64,000 nt of DNA from Amycolatopsis lexingtonensis (GCF_014873755.1 NZ_JADBEG010000001.1:7724501-7788500), one strand, 5' to 3'. Shown: positions 25,490-34,969, numbered from the stretch's first letter. Notes: generated by a model not told the origin, from the sequence alone. Made by a program: numbers and translations.

Positions 25490-26053
25490 CTAGAAGTCCA
25501 CGTCCAGGCAGGCGAGCCGGGCGCCCGCCGTGCCCGCGTGCCCAAGGTCGGTGTGCGTGTGCGTCTCGTGCACGACCACCGAACGGGGCCGCCGCGCGTC
25601 AAACGTCCAGTCCACAGTGGACCGGGCGAAGCCGGTGCCGAGCCGGTCGGTGGTGAAGTCGAGCCAGATCTCGTTGCGCGGGTTGGCGTACGCGGGGTCG
25701 GTCGACGGCTTCACCGGGTCCGGTACGTGCTGGAAGTGCGGCCCGGCGGCGTCACCCGTGGCGCCGCACGGCTGTGCGTGCGCGTGGGCGCCGTAAGCGC
25801 GCCCGGGCCGCAGGCCGGTGACGACCAGCGTGGTCGTCGTGCCCGCGTGCGCCGCCGAGAGGCTGAACACGTGCGCGCGGGCACCCGCGGGGACGAGGCC
25901 GGGGCGGTACGTCACCGCGTGTGCGCTGGGGGCATACGCGGTGAACGTGCCGTGCGCGGTCGCGACGTGCACGGGTGACGTCGACGCGGAAGCGGCGCCG
26001 GGGAGGAGGGCGGTGAGGGCCGCGGCGGCGGCGAAAGCCGGGAGGAGACGCAT
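25490..26053 (-). CDS. Secreted Cu/Zn superoxide dismutase-like protein
   Basis: This encodes 187 residues. A Sec signal peptide (LPAFAAAAALTALLPGAASAS) precedes a Cu/Zn-SOD beta-barrel with metal-site histidines in AHAHAQPCG and GPHFQH and late histidines in HETHTHTDLGHAG. Two cysteines (QPCG and LACLD) fit the conserved disulfide. It probably removes superoxide outside the cell. Its stop abuts the end of the convergent oxidoreductase gene. Confidence 0.82.
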   Translation of the reverse strand: MRLLPAFAAAAALTALLPGAASASTSPVHVATAHGTFTAYAPSAHAVTYRPGLVPAGARAHVFSLSAAHAGTTTTLVVTGLRPGRAYGAHAHAQPCGATGDAAGPHFQHVPDPVKPSTDPAYANPRNEIWLDFTTDRLGTGFARSTVDWTFDARRPRSVVVHETHTHTDLGHAGTAGARLACLDVDF

Positions 26054-26178
26054 GGTCCTTCTTTAGCAGCGTGGCCGCCGGCCGCCATGATCTTCACGCG
26101 AACGAGTGGGCGGACGCGGTGGGAAATTCACGCTTTTCCCATCCGGTGGGAGATCGCGGTGGCGGTTAGAGTTTTCCG

Positions 26179-26667
26179 GTGCCCGAACACACCGGCGAGA
26201 CACGCAACGAGCAGCTGACGCGCAACGTCGGCGAGCTGCTGCAGGAGCTGCGGGTCGCGCAGGCCGGCGTGCAGATCCTGTTCGGGTTCCTGCTGTCGGT
26301 GGTGTTCACCGACCGCTTCCACGACGCCAGCGGGTTCGAGAAGTCGCTGCACCTCTCCGCGGTCGCGCTCGCCGTGGCCGCGACGGCGCTGCTGACCGCG
26401 CCCGCGGCCTGGCACCGGCTGCTGTTCCGCACGGGGAGCCGGGAACGGATCCTGACCGCGGGCAACCGGCTCGTCCTGGTCGGGCTGGTCTGCCTGGCCC
26501 TGGCGATCACGTCGACGGTCGCGCTGATCGCCAAGGTCGTCTACGGCGGGATCGCGATGGTCGTCATGGCCGCGCTGTGCGTGCTGATCTTCGGGCTCCT
26601 CTGGTTCGTCATGCCGATCCGGATGCACCCGGACAACGGGGATCAGCCGACGGGCCCGCCCAAGTAG
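26179..26667 (+). CDS. DUF6328-type membrane protein
   Basis: This encodes 162 residues (GTG start). The N-terminal LLQELRVAQAGVQILFGFLLSVVF motif region and four membrane helices match the actinobacterial DUF6328 family of unknown function. Its 3' end overlaps the convergent VOC gene by 25 bases. Confidence 0.75.
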   Translation: MPEHTGETRNEQLTRNVGELLQELRVAQAGVQILFGFLLSVVFTDRFHDASGFEKSLHLSAVALAVAATALLTAPAAWHRLLFRTGSRERILTAGNRLVLVGLVCLALAITSTVALIAKVVYGGIAMVVMAALCVLIFGLLWFVMPIRMHPDNGDQPTGPPK

Positions 26668-27035
26668 CGCGTGTCCTCCTGCACGAAGCACAGCGGGTTG
26701 CCGAACGGGTCGTCGGCGTAGAAGGAGCGTTCGCCCCAGAACTGCGTCTCGATGGCGTCGTCGATCCAGCGCGGCTGCGCGGTGCGGACGCGCTCGAACG
26801 TCTCGTCGACGTCGTCGACCGCGAGGTAGACGATCCGCGGGTCCTTCCGCGGGCGCGGCTCGCGGTGCTCGAGCGGCGCCTCGACGCAGGCGAGCACGAC
26901 GTCGCCGCAGTGGAAGTAGTGCCGGTTGACGGCGATCCGCTCGCCGGGGTGGCCGAGGACGGCGGTGTAGAACGCGACGGCGACTTCGATGTCGTCGACG
27001 GGCTGGATCATCCGGAACACCCGCGGGCCGCTCAT
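26643..27035 (-). CDS. VOC-family (glyoxalase/dioxygenase-fold) protein
   Basis: This encodes 130 residues from ATG 27035. The two beta-alpha-beta-beta-beta modules are visible: VFRMIQPVDDIEVAVAFYTAVLG at the start and FYADDPFGNPLCFVQED at the end. Such proteins bind a metal and act as glyoxalases, dioxygenases or resistance proteins; the substrate is unknown. Confidence 0.85.
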   Translation of the reverse strand: MSGPRVFRMIQPVDDIEVAVAFYTAVLGHPGERIAVNRHYFHCGDVVLACVEAPLEHREPRPRKDPRIVYLAVDDVDETFERVRTAQPRWIDDAIETQFWGERSFYADDPFGNPLCFVQEDTRYLGGPVG

Positions 27036-27114
27036 GCGCGAACAGTACCGCTGTTCATCCCGCGTTCGGCGGCAGTTGCCGGTGCGGTCGGCCGGCGCCC
27101 GTAGCTTCCGGCCC

Positions 27115-28932
27115 GTGACTGACACTTCTCGCCGGACCTTCCTCCTCGGCGCGCCGGCCGTCGCCGCCGCCGCGACCCTGCCGGGCGTCCTCGGCGCGCC
27201 GGCCGCCCACGCGCAGGGCCCGCACCGCCCCGACCGGGAAGACCCGCGCTTCACGCTCGTGGTCATGCCGGACACGCAGTACCTGTTCGACGAGGACCGC
27301 GGCGACGCGGCCCCGCTGGACGCGTCGCTGCGGTACGTCCTCGACGAGTCGGATGACAACGTTGTCTTCCTCGCTCACCTCGGAGATCTCACCCAGAACG
27401 GCCGGGCCGACGAGTTCGCCCGCATCAGCAAGTCGTTCCAGGCGCTCGACCGCCGCCGGTTCCCGTACAGCACCCTCGCGGGCAACCACGACATCGACGG
27501 CTCGAAGGACGACCAGCGCGGCCCGTCGCCGTACCTCGACGCGTTCGGCCCGCAGCGCCAGCGCAACTCCCCGACGTTCCGCGGTGCCTCGAAAGACGGC
27601 TACAACACGTTCCACATCTTCCGCGGCGGTGGCCGTGACTGGCTGCTGCTCGCCCTGGACTGGCGTCCGTCGGCGGGCGGCTTGAACTGGGCCAAGCAGG
27701 TCCTCGAGCAGCACCCGACGCTGCCCGCGATCCTCACCATCCACGAGCTGGTCTGGGCCGACGACGACGCACAGGCGCAGATCTCCACCTTCGGCGAAAT
27801 GGTCTGGAAGGAGCTCGTCGACGGCAACGACCAGATCTTCCTGACGCTGAACGGCCACTACTGGCCGACCGGGCGCACGGTCCGCAAGAACGCCGCCGGG
27901 CACGACGTCCACGTCCACATCGCCAACTACCAGGACCGCTACTACGGCGGCAGCGCGATGGTCCGGCTCTACCAATTCGACCTCGCGCGCGGCGTGATCG
28001 ACGTCCGGACGTTCTCGCCGTGGCTCGCCGCGCAGGACCACCTCAGCGAGATGCAGCAGGTCGAGGTCGAACGCAGCGGTACCGCCGACTACTTCAGCCT
28101 GGAGATCGACTTCGCCGAGCGCTTCAAGGGGTTCGCGCCGGTGCCGGTCCCGCCGGGACGTCCGGCGAAGCAGCTGCTGGTGCCCGGAACCGTCGCCTAC
28201 TGGCGCTTCGAGGGCGGCCAGGACGGCAAGCCCGTGCCGGACAACGTCGTCGTGCGGGACCAGACCGGGCGCGGCAACGACCTCACCCGCGTCACCGCGC
28301 CCGGCAGCGGTCCGGACGCGCTGAAGTTCTCCAGCGAGTTCTCGCCGCGGCAGCCGTCGCGGGCGAGCCTGCGCTTCGACGGCGGCCGCGACCCTAGCCG
28401 GGGCGCGTACCTGCGCACCGTCGACGCGGCGCCGCTGAACAAGCTGAAGTTCGAGCGCGGCTACACCGTCGAGGCGTTCTTCCGGCTGCCGTCGAACTTC
28501 AAGGACGGCCACCACGGCTGGTGCGGCCTGTTCGCCCGGCAGGGCAGCGGCGCGGCGGCGGGCAAGACCGGCGACGACCCGAAGGAATCGGCCGCCACAC
28601 TGTCCCTTTCGGACGGTGGGGAGCTGCAGTGGGCGGTGTTCCCGCTCAACCAGGACCGGATCTCGACGAACTGGGGGCACGAGCTGGCGGTCGAGAAGTG
28701 GTGGCACGTCGCCGTGGTCAACGACGGCCGGCGCACGATCGTCTACGTCGACGGCTGCCCGGTGGTGCGGAACCCCGCCACGCCGTCGGTCGGGCTCGCC
28801 GACCCGGGCGGCTCGTGGCTGGTCGGGGCCTCCTCCTACGACGGGAAGGTCGACCGGAGTTTCGCCGGGCTGCTGGGTGACGTGCGGGTGGTGGACCGGC
28901 CGCTGAACCCGCGCGAATTCATGCTGGGCTGA
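27115..28932 (+). CDS. Tat-exported metallophosphoesterase with C-terminal LamG-like domain
   Basis: This encodes 605 residues from GTG 27115. The Tat signal is SRRTFLLGAP. The calcineurin-like phosphoesterase domain has VVMPDTQY, AHLGDLTQNG, LAGNHDID and a late NGHYWP motif, the full metal-binding set. From about residue 350 a concanavalin/LamG-like jelly roll follows (YTVEAFFRLP, WWHVAVVNDGRRTIVYVDG), often carbohydrate-binding. It probably acts outside the cell on phosphodiesters or monoesters. No PHO box was seen upstream. Confidence 0.88.
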   Translation: MTDTSRRTFLLGAPAVAAAATLPGVLGAPAAHAQGPHRPDREDPRFTLVVMPDTQYLFDEDRGDAAPLDASLRYVLDESDDNVVFLAHLGDLTQNGRADEFARISKSFQALDRRRFPYSTLAGNHDIDGSKDDQRGPSPYLDAFGPQRQRNSPTFRGASKDGYNTFHIFRGGGRDWLLLALDWRPSAGGLNWAKQVLEQHPTLPAILTIHELVWADDDAQAQISTFGEMVWKELVDGNDQIFLTLNGHYWPTGRTVRKNAAGHDVHVHIANYQDRYYGGSAMVRLYQFDLARGVIDVRTFSPWLAAQDHLSEMQQVEVERSGTADYFSLEIDFAERFKGFAPVPVPPGRPAKQLLVPGTVAYWRFEGGQDGKPVPDNVVVRDQTGRGNDLTRVTAPGSGPDALKFSSEFSPRQPSRASLRFDGGRDPSRGAYLRTVDAAPLNKLKFERGYTVEAFFRLPSNFKDGHHGWCGLFARQGSGAAAGKTGDDPKESAATLSLSDGGELQWAVFPLNQDRISTNWGHELAVEKWWHVAVVNDGRRTIVYVDGCPVVRNPATPSVGLADPGGSWLVGASSYDGKVDRSFAGLLGDVRVVDRPLNPREFMLG

Positions 28933-28937
28933 ACCCC

Positions 28938-29034
28938 TTGACAGCGGGTGGACAATAAAAAATCGGCGTGCTCTCCTAAATACAAGAGAACTCGCCGAAC
29001 CTGGTGCCAGTCTAACCGCTGTGAGGGGAAATTG
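28938..29034 (+). promoter_or_regulatory. A/T-rich leader of helD with -35-like box and hairpin
   Basis: TTGACA at 28938-28943 resembles a -35 box, followed by an unusually A-rich stretch (28951-28963). A 12-bp imperfect stem (28964-28975 with 28986-28997, two mismatches) encloses the A-rich loop CTAAATACAA. It could be a transcriptional switch in the helD leader or a weak terminator for the upstream gene. GAGGGG precedes the TTG start at 29032. Confidence 0.45.
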
Positions 29035-31236
29035 TCAAATCAGGGGTACGACGAGGAATTGCGGGACGAGCGCGCGTACATCGCCGGGCTGTACGCGCGG
29101 CTCGACCGCGAACGCGAACAGGCGCGGGCCCGCTACCACGCGTCGCTGGGGGAAACCGGGATCGCGCTGGTGGAACGGGACGCCGACGTGCGCATCCGGG
29201 CCCGGGAGGCGGCGCGGCTGAACGTCGTCGACAACGGGCTTTGCTTCGGACGGCTGGACGCCCTTTCGGGCGAACGCGGCTACATCGGCCGGATCGGCCT
29301 CTTCGACGGCGAAAACGACTACGAGCCCCTTCTGCTGGATTGGCGGGCGCCGGCGGCGCGCCCGTTCTACGTCGCCACCGCGGCGTCGCCGGAAAACATG
29401 CGCCGCCGTCGCCAGTTCCATTCCCTCGGCCGCCGGGTCACCGGGTTCGCCGACGAGGTGTTCGGCCGTCCCGGCGCCGGCGAACGCGGGGACGCGGCGC
29501 TCCTGGCCGCGGTCACCGCACCCCGGGGCGAGGGCATGCGGGACATCGTCGCGACGATCCAGGCCGAGCAGGACGAGATCATCCGGCTCGGCCACGCGGG
29601 TGTCCTGGTGGTCGAGGGTGGCCCGGGCACCGGGAAGACCGCCGTCGCGCTGCACCGCGTCGCCTACCTGCTCTACACCCGGCGCGAGCGGATGTCCCGC
29701 ACCGGCGTGCTGGTGGTCGGGCCGAGCCCGCTGTTCCTCGACCACATCGGCCGCGTGCTGCCTTCGCTCGGCGAATCGGACGTCGTCTTCCTGACCACCG
29801 GCGACCTCGTCCCCGGCCTGCGCGTCACCGCCGAAGACGCGCCGGAGGTGGCGCGGCTCAAGGGATCTTTGAAGATGGTCGGCGTCCTCGCCGCGGCCGT
29901 CGCCGACCGGCAGCGGGTGCCGGACGAACCGGTGCCGGTCGAGCTGGCGGACGTCACCGTCGACCTCGACCGGGACGTGGCGGCCGAAGCCCGGCTCGAA
30001 GCCCGCCGGTCGGGCTTGCCGCACAACGAAGCCCGCGCGGTGTTCGGCGAGCACGTGATCGCGATGCTCGCCGAGCGCGCCGTGGCGAAGATCGGCGAAG
30101 GCTGGCTGACCCGGGCGGACCGCGGGGCGTGGGCCGATCTCCGCGCCGACGTCCGCGAAGAGCTGGCGGAGCACGAACAGCTCGACGCCACGCTCAGCGG
30201 GCTGTGGCCGGAGCTGACGCCGGAGACGCTGCTGGCGCCGCTGTACATGTCGCCGCGCCGGCTGGCGGCCGCCGGCGCCGATCCCGCGTTGTTCCGCGCG
30301 GACGGCGGCGCCTGGACGGTGTCGGACGTGCCGCTGCTCGACGAGCTCGTCGACCTGCTCGGCCGCGACGAGGCCGCCGACCGGGCGGCCGCACGCCGTC
30401 AGGCAGCCGAAGAGGCCGAGTACTCCGCGGGCGTCCTGGACGTCCTCAAGCTGGACCGCGAGGAGCTGGACGAGGACGTCCTGCTGTCGGCGGAAAACCT
30501 GCTGTACGCCGAAGACCTGGCCGAGCGGTTCGTCGAGCGCGACCCGCGCGACCTCGCCGAACGCGCGGCCGCGGACCGCGACTGGACGTACGGGCACATC
30601 GTCGTCGACGAGGCGCAGGAACTGTCCGAAATGGACTGGCGGGTGCTGATGCGGAAGTGCCCGAGCCGGTCGTTCACGATCGTCGGCGACCTCGCCCAGC
30701 GCCGGTCCGCGGCCGGGGCGACGGCGTGGGGCCCGATGCTGGCGCCGTACGTCGGCGACCGGTGGCAGTACCGGGAACTGACCGTGAACTACCGGACACC
30801 CGCGGAGATCATGACCGTCGCCGGCGCCCTGCTGGCGCGGTTCGCGCCGGACGCGCGGCCGCCGGAATCGGTGCGCGCGTGCGGGGTCCGGCCCTGGTCC
30901 AGACAAGTTGCGGACGGCGAATTGCGTGACGCCATCGAAGATTTCGCCCGCGACGAGGACGGCCGTGCGGGCACGGCCGTCGTGATCGGCCCGCCGGGCG
31001 TGCCCGGCGCGGTACCGCCGTCGGCCACCAAGGGCCTGGAGTTCGACGCCGTGCTCGTCGTCGAACCCGAGCGGATCCTGGCCGAGGGCGCGCGTGGCGC
31101 GGCCGAGTTGTACGTCGCGCTCACCCGTGCCACGCAGCGCCTCGGGGTGCTGCACCGGGAACCGTTGCCGGCGGTGTTGTCGGGGCTCGCCCCGGCCGGA
31201 GTTCCGGCGCGGGCCGGGCACCGGCGGTTCGTGTAG
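29032..31236 (+). CDS. helD: HelD-like RNA polymerase-recycling ATPase (UvrD/Rep-type helicase fold)
   Basis: This encodes 734 residues from TTG 29032 with GAGGGG upstream; the frame is open to 28948, but those residues look non-coding. The N-terminal coiled coil (DEELRDERAYIAGLYARLDRE) inserts into the RNAP secondary channel in HelD proteins. Walker A is GGPGTGKTAVALHR; helicase motifs include IVVDEAQELSEMDW, VGDLAQRR, ELTVNYRTPAEI and ELYVALTRATQRL. HelD removes stalled RNAP from DNA, and some actinobacterial members confer rifamycin resistance. Whether this one does is unknown. Confidence 0.88.
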   Translation: MSNQGYDEELRDERAYIAGLYARLDREREQARARYHASLGETGIALVERDADVRIRAREAARLNVVDNGLCFGRLDALSGERGYIGRIGLFDGENDYEPLLLDWRAPAARPFYVATAASPENMRRRRQFHSLGRRVTGFADEVFGRPGAGERGDAALLAAVTAPRGEGMRDIVATIQAEQDEIIRLGHAGVLVVEGGPGTGKTAVALHRVAYLLYTRRERMSRTGVLVVGPSPLFLDHIGRVLPSLGESDVVFLTTGDLVPGLRVTAEDAPEVARLKGSLKMVGVLAAAVADRQRVPDEPVPVELADVTVDLDRDVAAEARLEARRSGLPHNEARAVFGEHVIAMLAERAVAKIGEGWLTRADRGAWADLRADVREELAEHEQLDATLSGLWPELTPETLLAPLYMSPRRLAAAGADPALFRADGGAWTVSDVPLLDELVDLLGRDEAADRAAARRQAAEEAEYSAGVLDVLKLDREELDEDVLLSAENLLYAEDLAERFVERDPRDLAERAAADRDWTYGHIVVDEAQELSEMDWRVLMRKCPSRSFTIVGDLAQRRSAAGATAWGPMLAPYVGDRWQYRELTVNYRTPAEIMTVAGALLARFAPDARPPESVRACGVRPWSRQVADGELRDAIEDFARDEDGRAGTAVVIGPPGVPGAVPPSATKGLEFDAVLVVEPERILAEGARGAAELYVALTRATQRLGVLHREPLPAVLSGLAPAGVPARAGHRRFV

Positions 31237-31241
31237 CGGAA

Positions 31242-31278
31242 CGGGGGTGGCGGGCGGGGTCCCGGCCCGTCATCCCCG
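31242..31278. terminator. Hairpin between convergent helD and Lrp gene
   Basis: A long GC-rich imperfect stem (31242-31259 with 31261-31278, including GGGG/CCCC blocks) fills the gap between two converging genes. It can serve both strands, though no clear T-tract follows. Confidence 0.5.
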
Positions 31279-31282
31279 GTCG

Positions 31283-31759
31283 CTACGCCGTGAGCCGGCC
31301 CCAGGAGTAGTTCTGCTTGGCCAGCTTGAGGTACACGAACAGCTCGGTCCCGGAGACGCCCGGGATCTGCCGGATCTCCTCGCCGAGCACTTCGAGCATG
31401 TGGTCGTCGTCCCGGCAGACCAGTTCGGCCAGCAGGTCGTACCGCCCGGCGCACAACACGACGTAGTGCACGTTCGGCAGTTCGGACAGCTTGTTCGCGA
31501 CCTCGCGCGGATCGGCGCCGTCGACGCTGATCCCGACCATCGCCTGTCTGGTCAGGTCGACGTTGACCGGGTCGGTCACCGCCACGATCTGCATGAGGTC
31601 GTCGCGCAGCAGCCGCTGCACGCGCTGGCGGACGGCTCCCTCCGAAAGCCCCACCGCCTTCGCGAGCGCGGTGAACGACGCGCGGCCGTCCTGCTGAAGC
31701 AGGGCGATCAACGATCTGTCCGTGTTGTCCAGTCCGCGCGCACGTGAATCGTCACCCAT
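31283..31759 (-). CDS. Lrp/AsnC-family transcriptional regulator
   Basis: This encodes 158 residues. An N-terminal winged helix (LDNTDRSLIALLQQDGR, TALAKAVGLSEGAVRQRVQRL) is followed by a RAM ligand-binding domain (VHYVVLCAGRYDLLAELVC). It is divergent from an amino-acid permease gene, so amino-acid-responsive control of that permease is likely. The 264-base gap between them should contain its operator, but I could not define one. Confidence 0.92.
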   Translation of the reverse strand: MGDDSRARGLDNTDRSLIALLQQDGRASFTALAKAVGLSEGAVRQRVQRLLRDDLMQIVAVTDPVNVDLTRQAMVGISVDGADPREVANKLSELPNVHYVVLCAGRYDLLAELVCRDDDHMLEVLGEEIRQIPGVSGTELFVYLKLAKQNYSWGRLTA

Positions 31760-32023
31760 GCCGTCCCTCCCTGTGTTTCGGCATGTGATTTGTCAAGTGC
31801 GCAGCGTATCGAGACCTGACCAGAAAGCGAGACCCCAGCGCCAGCTTCGCGTGATCCGGCGTACACATCGCCGTCAGCCGAGGAATCGGTGGCTCGGGAG
31901 GAAAATCACGAGGCTTTCCGAGGCGGTTTTGTGCGCCCGCGCACAGCCGCACGCGCTCGGCGGGCCCCGCCGGGTACCGTCTGGCGGCTCTGTCGTCTCC
32001 CGTTACCCCAGGAGGACCAACGC

Positions 32024-33562
32024 ATGTCGGAGGCCGTGGCGCTCGGCGCCGCTCCCGCCGTCCCCGGGAAGGGACTGCGCGGCGGGACCCTGGGCATGGT
32101 GTCGTCGATGGTCATCGGGATGTCGTCGACCGCTCCGGCGTATTCGATCGCGGCCACGCTCGGGCTGATCGTCTTGGCGGGCACCGGCTTCAAGGCCGCC
32201 GCGTTCGTCCTGCTGTCGTTCGTTCCGGTGCTGTTCGTCGCGATCGCGTTCCGCGAACTGAACACCGCGGAACCCGACTGCGGGACGAACTTCACGTGGG
32301 CGGCGCGCGCGTTCGGCCCGCACGCCGGGTGGTTCACCGGCTGGGTCGTCACGGTCGCGCAGCTGCTGGTGATGAGCAGCCAGTCCGCGCTCACCGGCCG
32401 GTACACGCTGCTGCTGTTCGGCGCCTCCGATGCCGCGGACAACCGGTGGGTCACGACGGCGATCGGGGCCGCGTGGCTGCTCGCACTGTGCTGGCTCTGC
32501 TACCGCGGCATCGAGGTGTCCGCGCGGGCGCAGTGGATCCTGCTCGGCGTCGAACTCGTCGTCCTCGTGCTCTTCTCGGTCGTCGCGCTGGTCCGCGTCT
32601 TCGAGGGGACGGCCGGACCGCAGGCGTCGGTCCCGAGCCTGGATTGGCTGTGGCCGGGCGGGGTCGGCGCCGGCACCGCGGTCTCGGCGGTGCTGCTCGC
32701 CGTGTTCATCTACTGGGGCTGGGAAAGCTCGCTGTCGGTCAACGAAGAGTCCGCCGACCCGCGCCACGCGCCGGGCCGCGCGGCGGTGCTCTCGACCGTG
32801 CTGCTGGTGCTGAACTACCTGCTTGTCACGGTCGCCGCGCTGGCCTTCGCCGGCGTCGGAACCGAGGGCATCGGGCTGGGCAACGAGGCGAATTCCGACG
32901 ACGTCCTCGCGGGTCTCGGTGGCGCGGTGTTCGGGGACGGCACCGCGGGCAAGGTGCTGGGCGTGCTGCTGATCGTCTCGGTGCTGACCAGCGGCGCGGC
33001 CACCAGCCAGGCGACGATCATGCCGGCGGCGCGCACGACGTTGTCGATGGCCAGCCACGGCGCGCTGCCCCGCGTCTTCGGGCGCGTGCACCCGAAGTTC
33101 CGGACGCCGTCGGTGGCCACCTGGACGTTCGGGCTCGTGTCGCTGGCGGTGTACGTGCTGCTCGCGCTGATCAGCGACAACGTGCTGGCGGACTCGGTCG
33201 ACGCGGTCGGCCTGACCATCGCGATCGAGTACACGATGACGGCGCTCGCCTGCGTCTGGGTGTTCCGCCGGACGCTCTTCGCGAGCGCGCGCAACTTCCT
33301 GCTGCGCGGCCTGCTGCCGTTCCTCGGCGGGGTGTTCTTCCTGGCCGTGCTGGGGTTCGCGCTGATCGAGTACGCGCGGCCGGACGCGGGCGAGACGACG
33401 GTGTTCGGCATCGGCGGCGTCGCGGTGATCGGGGTGGTGTCGATCGTGCTGGGGATACCGCTGATGTTCGCGGTGCACCGCGCCTGCCGCGACTTCTTCG
33501 CCGGGCGCCGCCTGCCGCGTGGCGTGGTGCGCCGTGGCGGCGACGTCATCGAACCGGGCTAG
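32024..33562 (+). CDS. APC-family amino acid permease
   Basis: This encodes 512 residues from ATG 32024, with AGGAGG well placed upstream. Twelve to fourteen membrane helices and the APC entry motif (GMVIGMSSTAPAYSIAATLG-like region) are visible. The external/internal loop WESSLSVNEESADPRHAPGRA is typical of the family. It probably imports an amino acid or amine, under the adjacent Lrp-type regulator. Its stop codon overlaps the stop of the convergent monooxygenase gene. Confidence 0.9.
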   Translation: MSEAVALGAAPAVPGKGLRGGTLGMVSSMVIGMSSTAPAYSIAATLGLIVLAGTGFKAAAFVLLSFVPVLFVAIAFRELNTAEPDCGTNFTWAARAFGPHAGWFTGWVVTVAQLLVMSSQSALTGRYTLLLFGASDAADNRWVTTAIGAAWLLALCWLCYRGIEVSARAQWILLGVELVVLVLFSVVALVRVFEGTAGPQASVPSLDWLWPGGVGAGTAVSAVLLAVFIYWGWESSLSVNEESADPRHAPGRAAVLSTVLLVLNYLLVTVAALAFAGVGTEGIGLGNEANSDDVLAGLGGAVFGDGTAGKVLGVLLIVSVLTSGAATSQATIMPAARTTLSMASHGALPRVFGRVHPKFRTPSVATWTFGLVSLAVYVLLALISDNVLADSVDAVGLTIAIEYTMTALACVWVFRRTLFASARNFLLRGLLPFLGGVFFLAVLGFALIEYARPDAGETTVFGIGGVAVIGVVSIVLGIPLMFAVHRACRDFFAGRRLPRGVVRRGGDVIEPG

Positions 33563-34920
33563 AACCAGGTGTCGAGGGCGACGTCGAGGGGGCCTTCGCC
33601 GGCCCAGGCGATCACGCCGTCCGGCCGGAGCAGCAGCGGTCCGGTGTTGGTCGCCGGGACGACGTCGACGCGCGGGTCGGCGGGGTGCTCGGTCGTCAGC
33701 AGGAGGCCGCGGCCGGTGCGCGTGTGCTCGTGCAGCCGGGACTTCCGGCCGCTGTCATCGACGATTTCGACGTCCGGGCAGTGTTCGCCGGCCGGTCGCC
33801 CGGCGGGGTACGGGAAGTCGTAGCGGATCTCGGTCCCGGCCAGGAGCTGGGCGAAGTACCGGTTCGCCTCGGGCAGGTCCATGACCTCCGCGACGATCTC
33901 CCGCAGCGCGTCGACGTGCGGGCCGGGCGCGAGCAACGCCGACTGCGCCCTCGTGTTGCGCAGCACCGCTTCGCCGGCCGGGTGCCGTTCGCGGGTGTAG
34001 GTGTCGAGGAAGGCTTCGGGCTTGTCGCCGCGGAGGACGGCGCCGAGCTTCCAGCCGAGGTTGGCCGCGTCGGGAACGCCGAGGTTGAGGCCCTGGCCGC
34101 CGCTGGGCGAGTGGACGTGCGCGGCGTCGCCGGCGAGCAGGACGCGGCCACGGCGGTAGGTATCGGCCTGGCGGGCCTGGTCGGTGAACCGCCGTTCTTC
34201 CCGGAACTCCTCGACGACGACGTCCGCGCCGGTGACGCGCCGGACGCTCGCGGCGAACCCGGCCGCGGTGACCGGCTCCGGGGCTGACGCGGGTTCGGTG
34301 ACCCCGACCATGCTGCCGCCGCGCAGGAACGTGCCGCCGGGGTAGCGCCCGGCCGGCGGGACGTCGCCGGCGAACCGCGCTTGGCCGGCGATCGTGCGCA
34401 GCAGCGCGGGTGTCCCCGGGAAGCCGAACCCGGCGAGCTTGCGGATCGTGCTGCGGCCGCCGTCGCACCCGACGACGTAGCGGGCGCGCCAGGTCTTCCC
34501 CGCGGTGACCGTGACGCCGTCCACATCGGACTCGAGCGCGGTGACCTCGTGGCCGCGCAGGACCCGGACGCCCTCGGCGTGCTTCGCGAGGACGCGCTCC
34601 AGTTCCGGCTGCCAGATGTTGGTCCGCGGCCGGTCGTCGTCGGGCACGATCTTGAAGATGTTCGCGAAGTGGCCGCGGGTGCTGCCGTGATCGCGGGCGA
34701 GGTCCTTCGTGCCGTCGACGTGGGCGGCGGCGAGCTGCTCGCCGAGACCGCGGCGCCACAGCGCTTCGGTCGCCAGCGCGCCCAGGCCGCGTGCTCTGGG
34801 TTCTTCGGAAGGGGTTTCCCGCCGTTCGAGGACCAGCGGTTCGGCGCCCGCGAGCTTGAGCTCCGCGGCGAGGAACAGGCCCACCGGACCGGCGCCCACG
34901 ACGATCACGTCGGCATCCAT
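33559..34920 (-). CDS. FAD-dependent aromatic monooxygenase
   Basis: This encodes 453 residues. FAD-binding motifs of the p-hydroxybenzoate hydroxylase class are complete: VIVVGAGPVGLFLAAELKLAG, YVVGCDGGRS and VLLAGDAAHVHSPSGGQG. A C-terminal thioredoxin-like tail follows. Enzymes of this class hydroxylate aromatic polyketides or inactivate drugs such as rifampicin or tetracycline. The divergent TetR gene with twin operators suggests induction by its substrate, as in resistance modules. Confidence 0.9.
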   Translation of the reverse strand: MDADVIVVGAGPVGLFLAAELKLAGAEPLVLERRETPSEEPRARGLGALATEALWRRGLGEQLAAAHVDGTKDLARDHGSTRGHFANIFKIVPDDDRPRTNIWQPELERVLAKHAEGVRVLRGHEVTALESDVDGVTVTAGKTWRARYVVGCDGGRSTIRKLAGFGFPGTPALLRTIAGQARFAGDVPPAGRYPGGTFLRGGSMVGVTEPASAPEPVTAAGFAASVRRVTGADVVVEEFREERRFTDQARQADTYRRGRVLLAGDAAHVHSPSGGQGLNLGVPDAANLGWKLGAVLRGDKPEAFLDTYTRERHPAGEAVLRNTRAQSALLAPGPHVDALREIVAEVMDLPEANRYFAQLLAGTEIRYDFPYPAGRPAGEHCPDVEIVDDSGRKSRLHEHTRTGRGLLLTTEHPADPRVDVVPATNTGPLLLRPDGVIAWAGEGPLDVALDTWF

Positions 34921-34927
34921 GCTGTCT

Positions 34928-34969
34928 CCTTAACTTGTTAAGGGCTAGGATGTCCTTAACAAGTTAAGG
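34928..34969. promoter_or_regulatory. Twin TetR operators between monooxygenase and tetR genes
   Basis: CCTTAACTTGTTAAGG at 34928-34943 and its exact reverse complement CCTTAACAAGTTAAGG at 34954-34969 each form a CCTTAAC-N2-GTTAAGG palindrome, with centres 26 bp apart. They fill the 63-base divergent gap, so one regulator can repress both genes. Confidence 0.88.

Noticed and set aside
28933..29034. Rifamycin-associated element upstream of helD
   Set aside because: The conserved inverted repeat of that element was looked for and not seen; the hairpin present differs in sequence and position.
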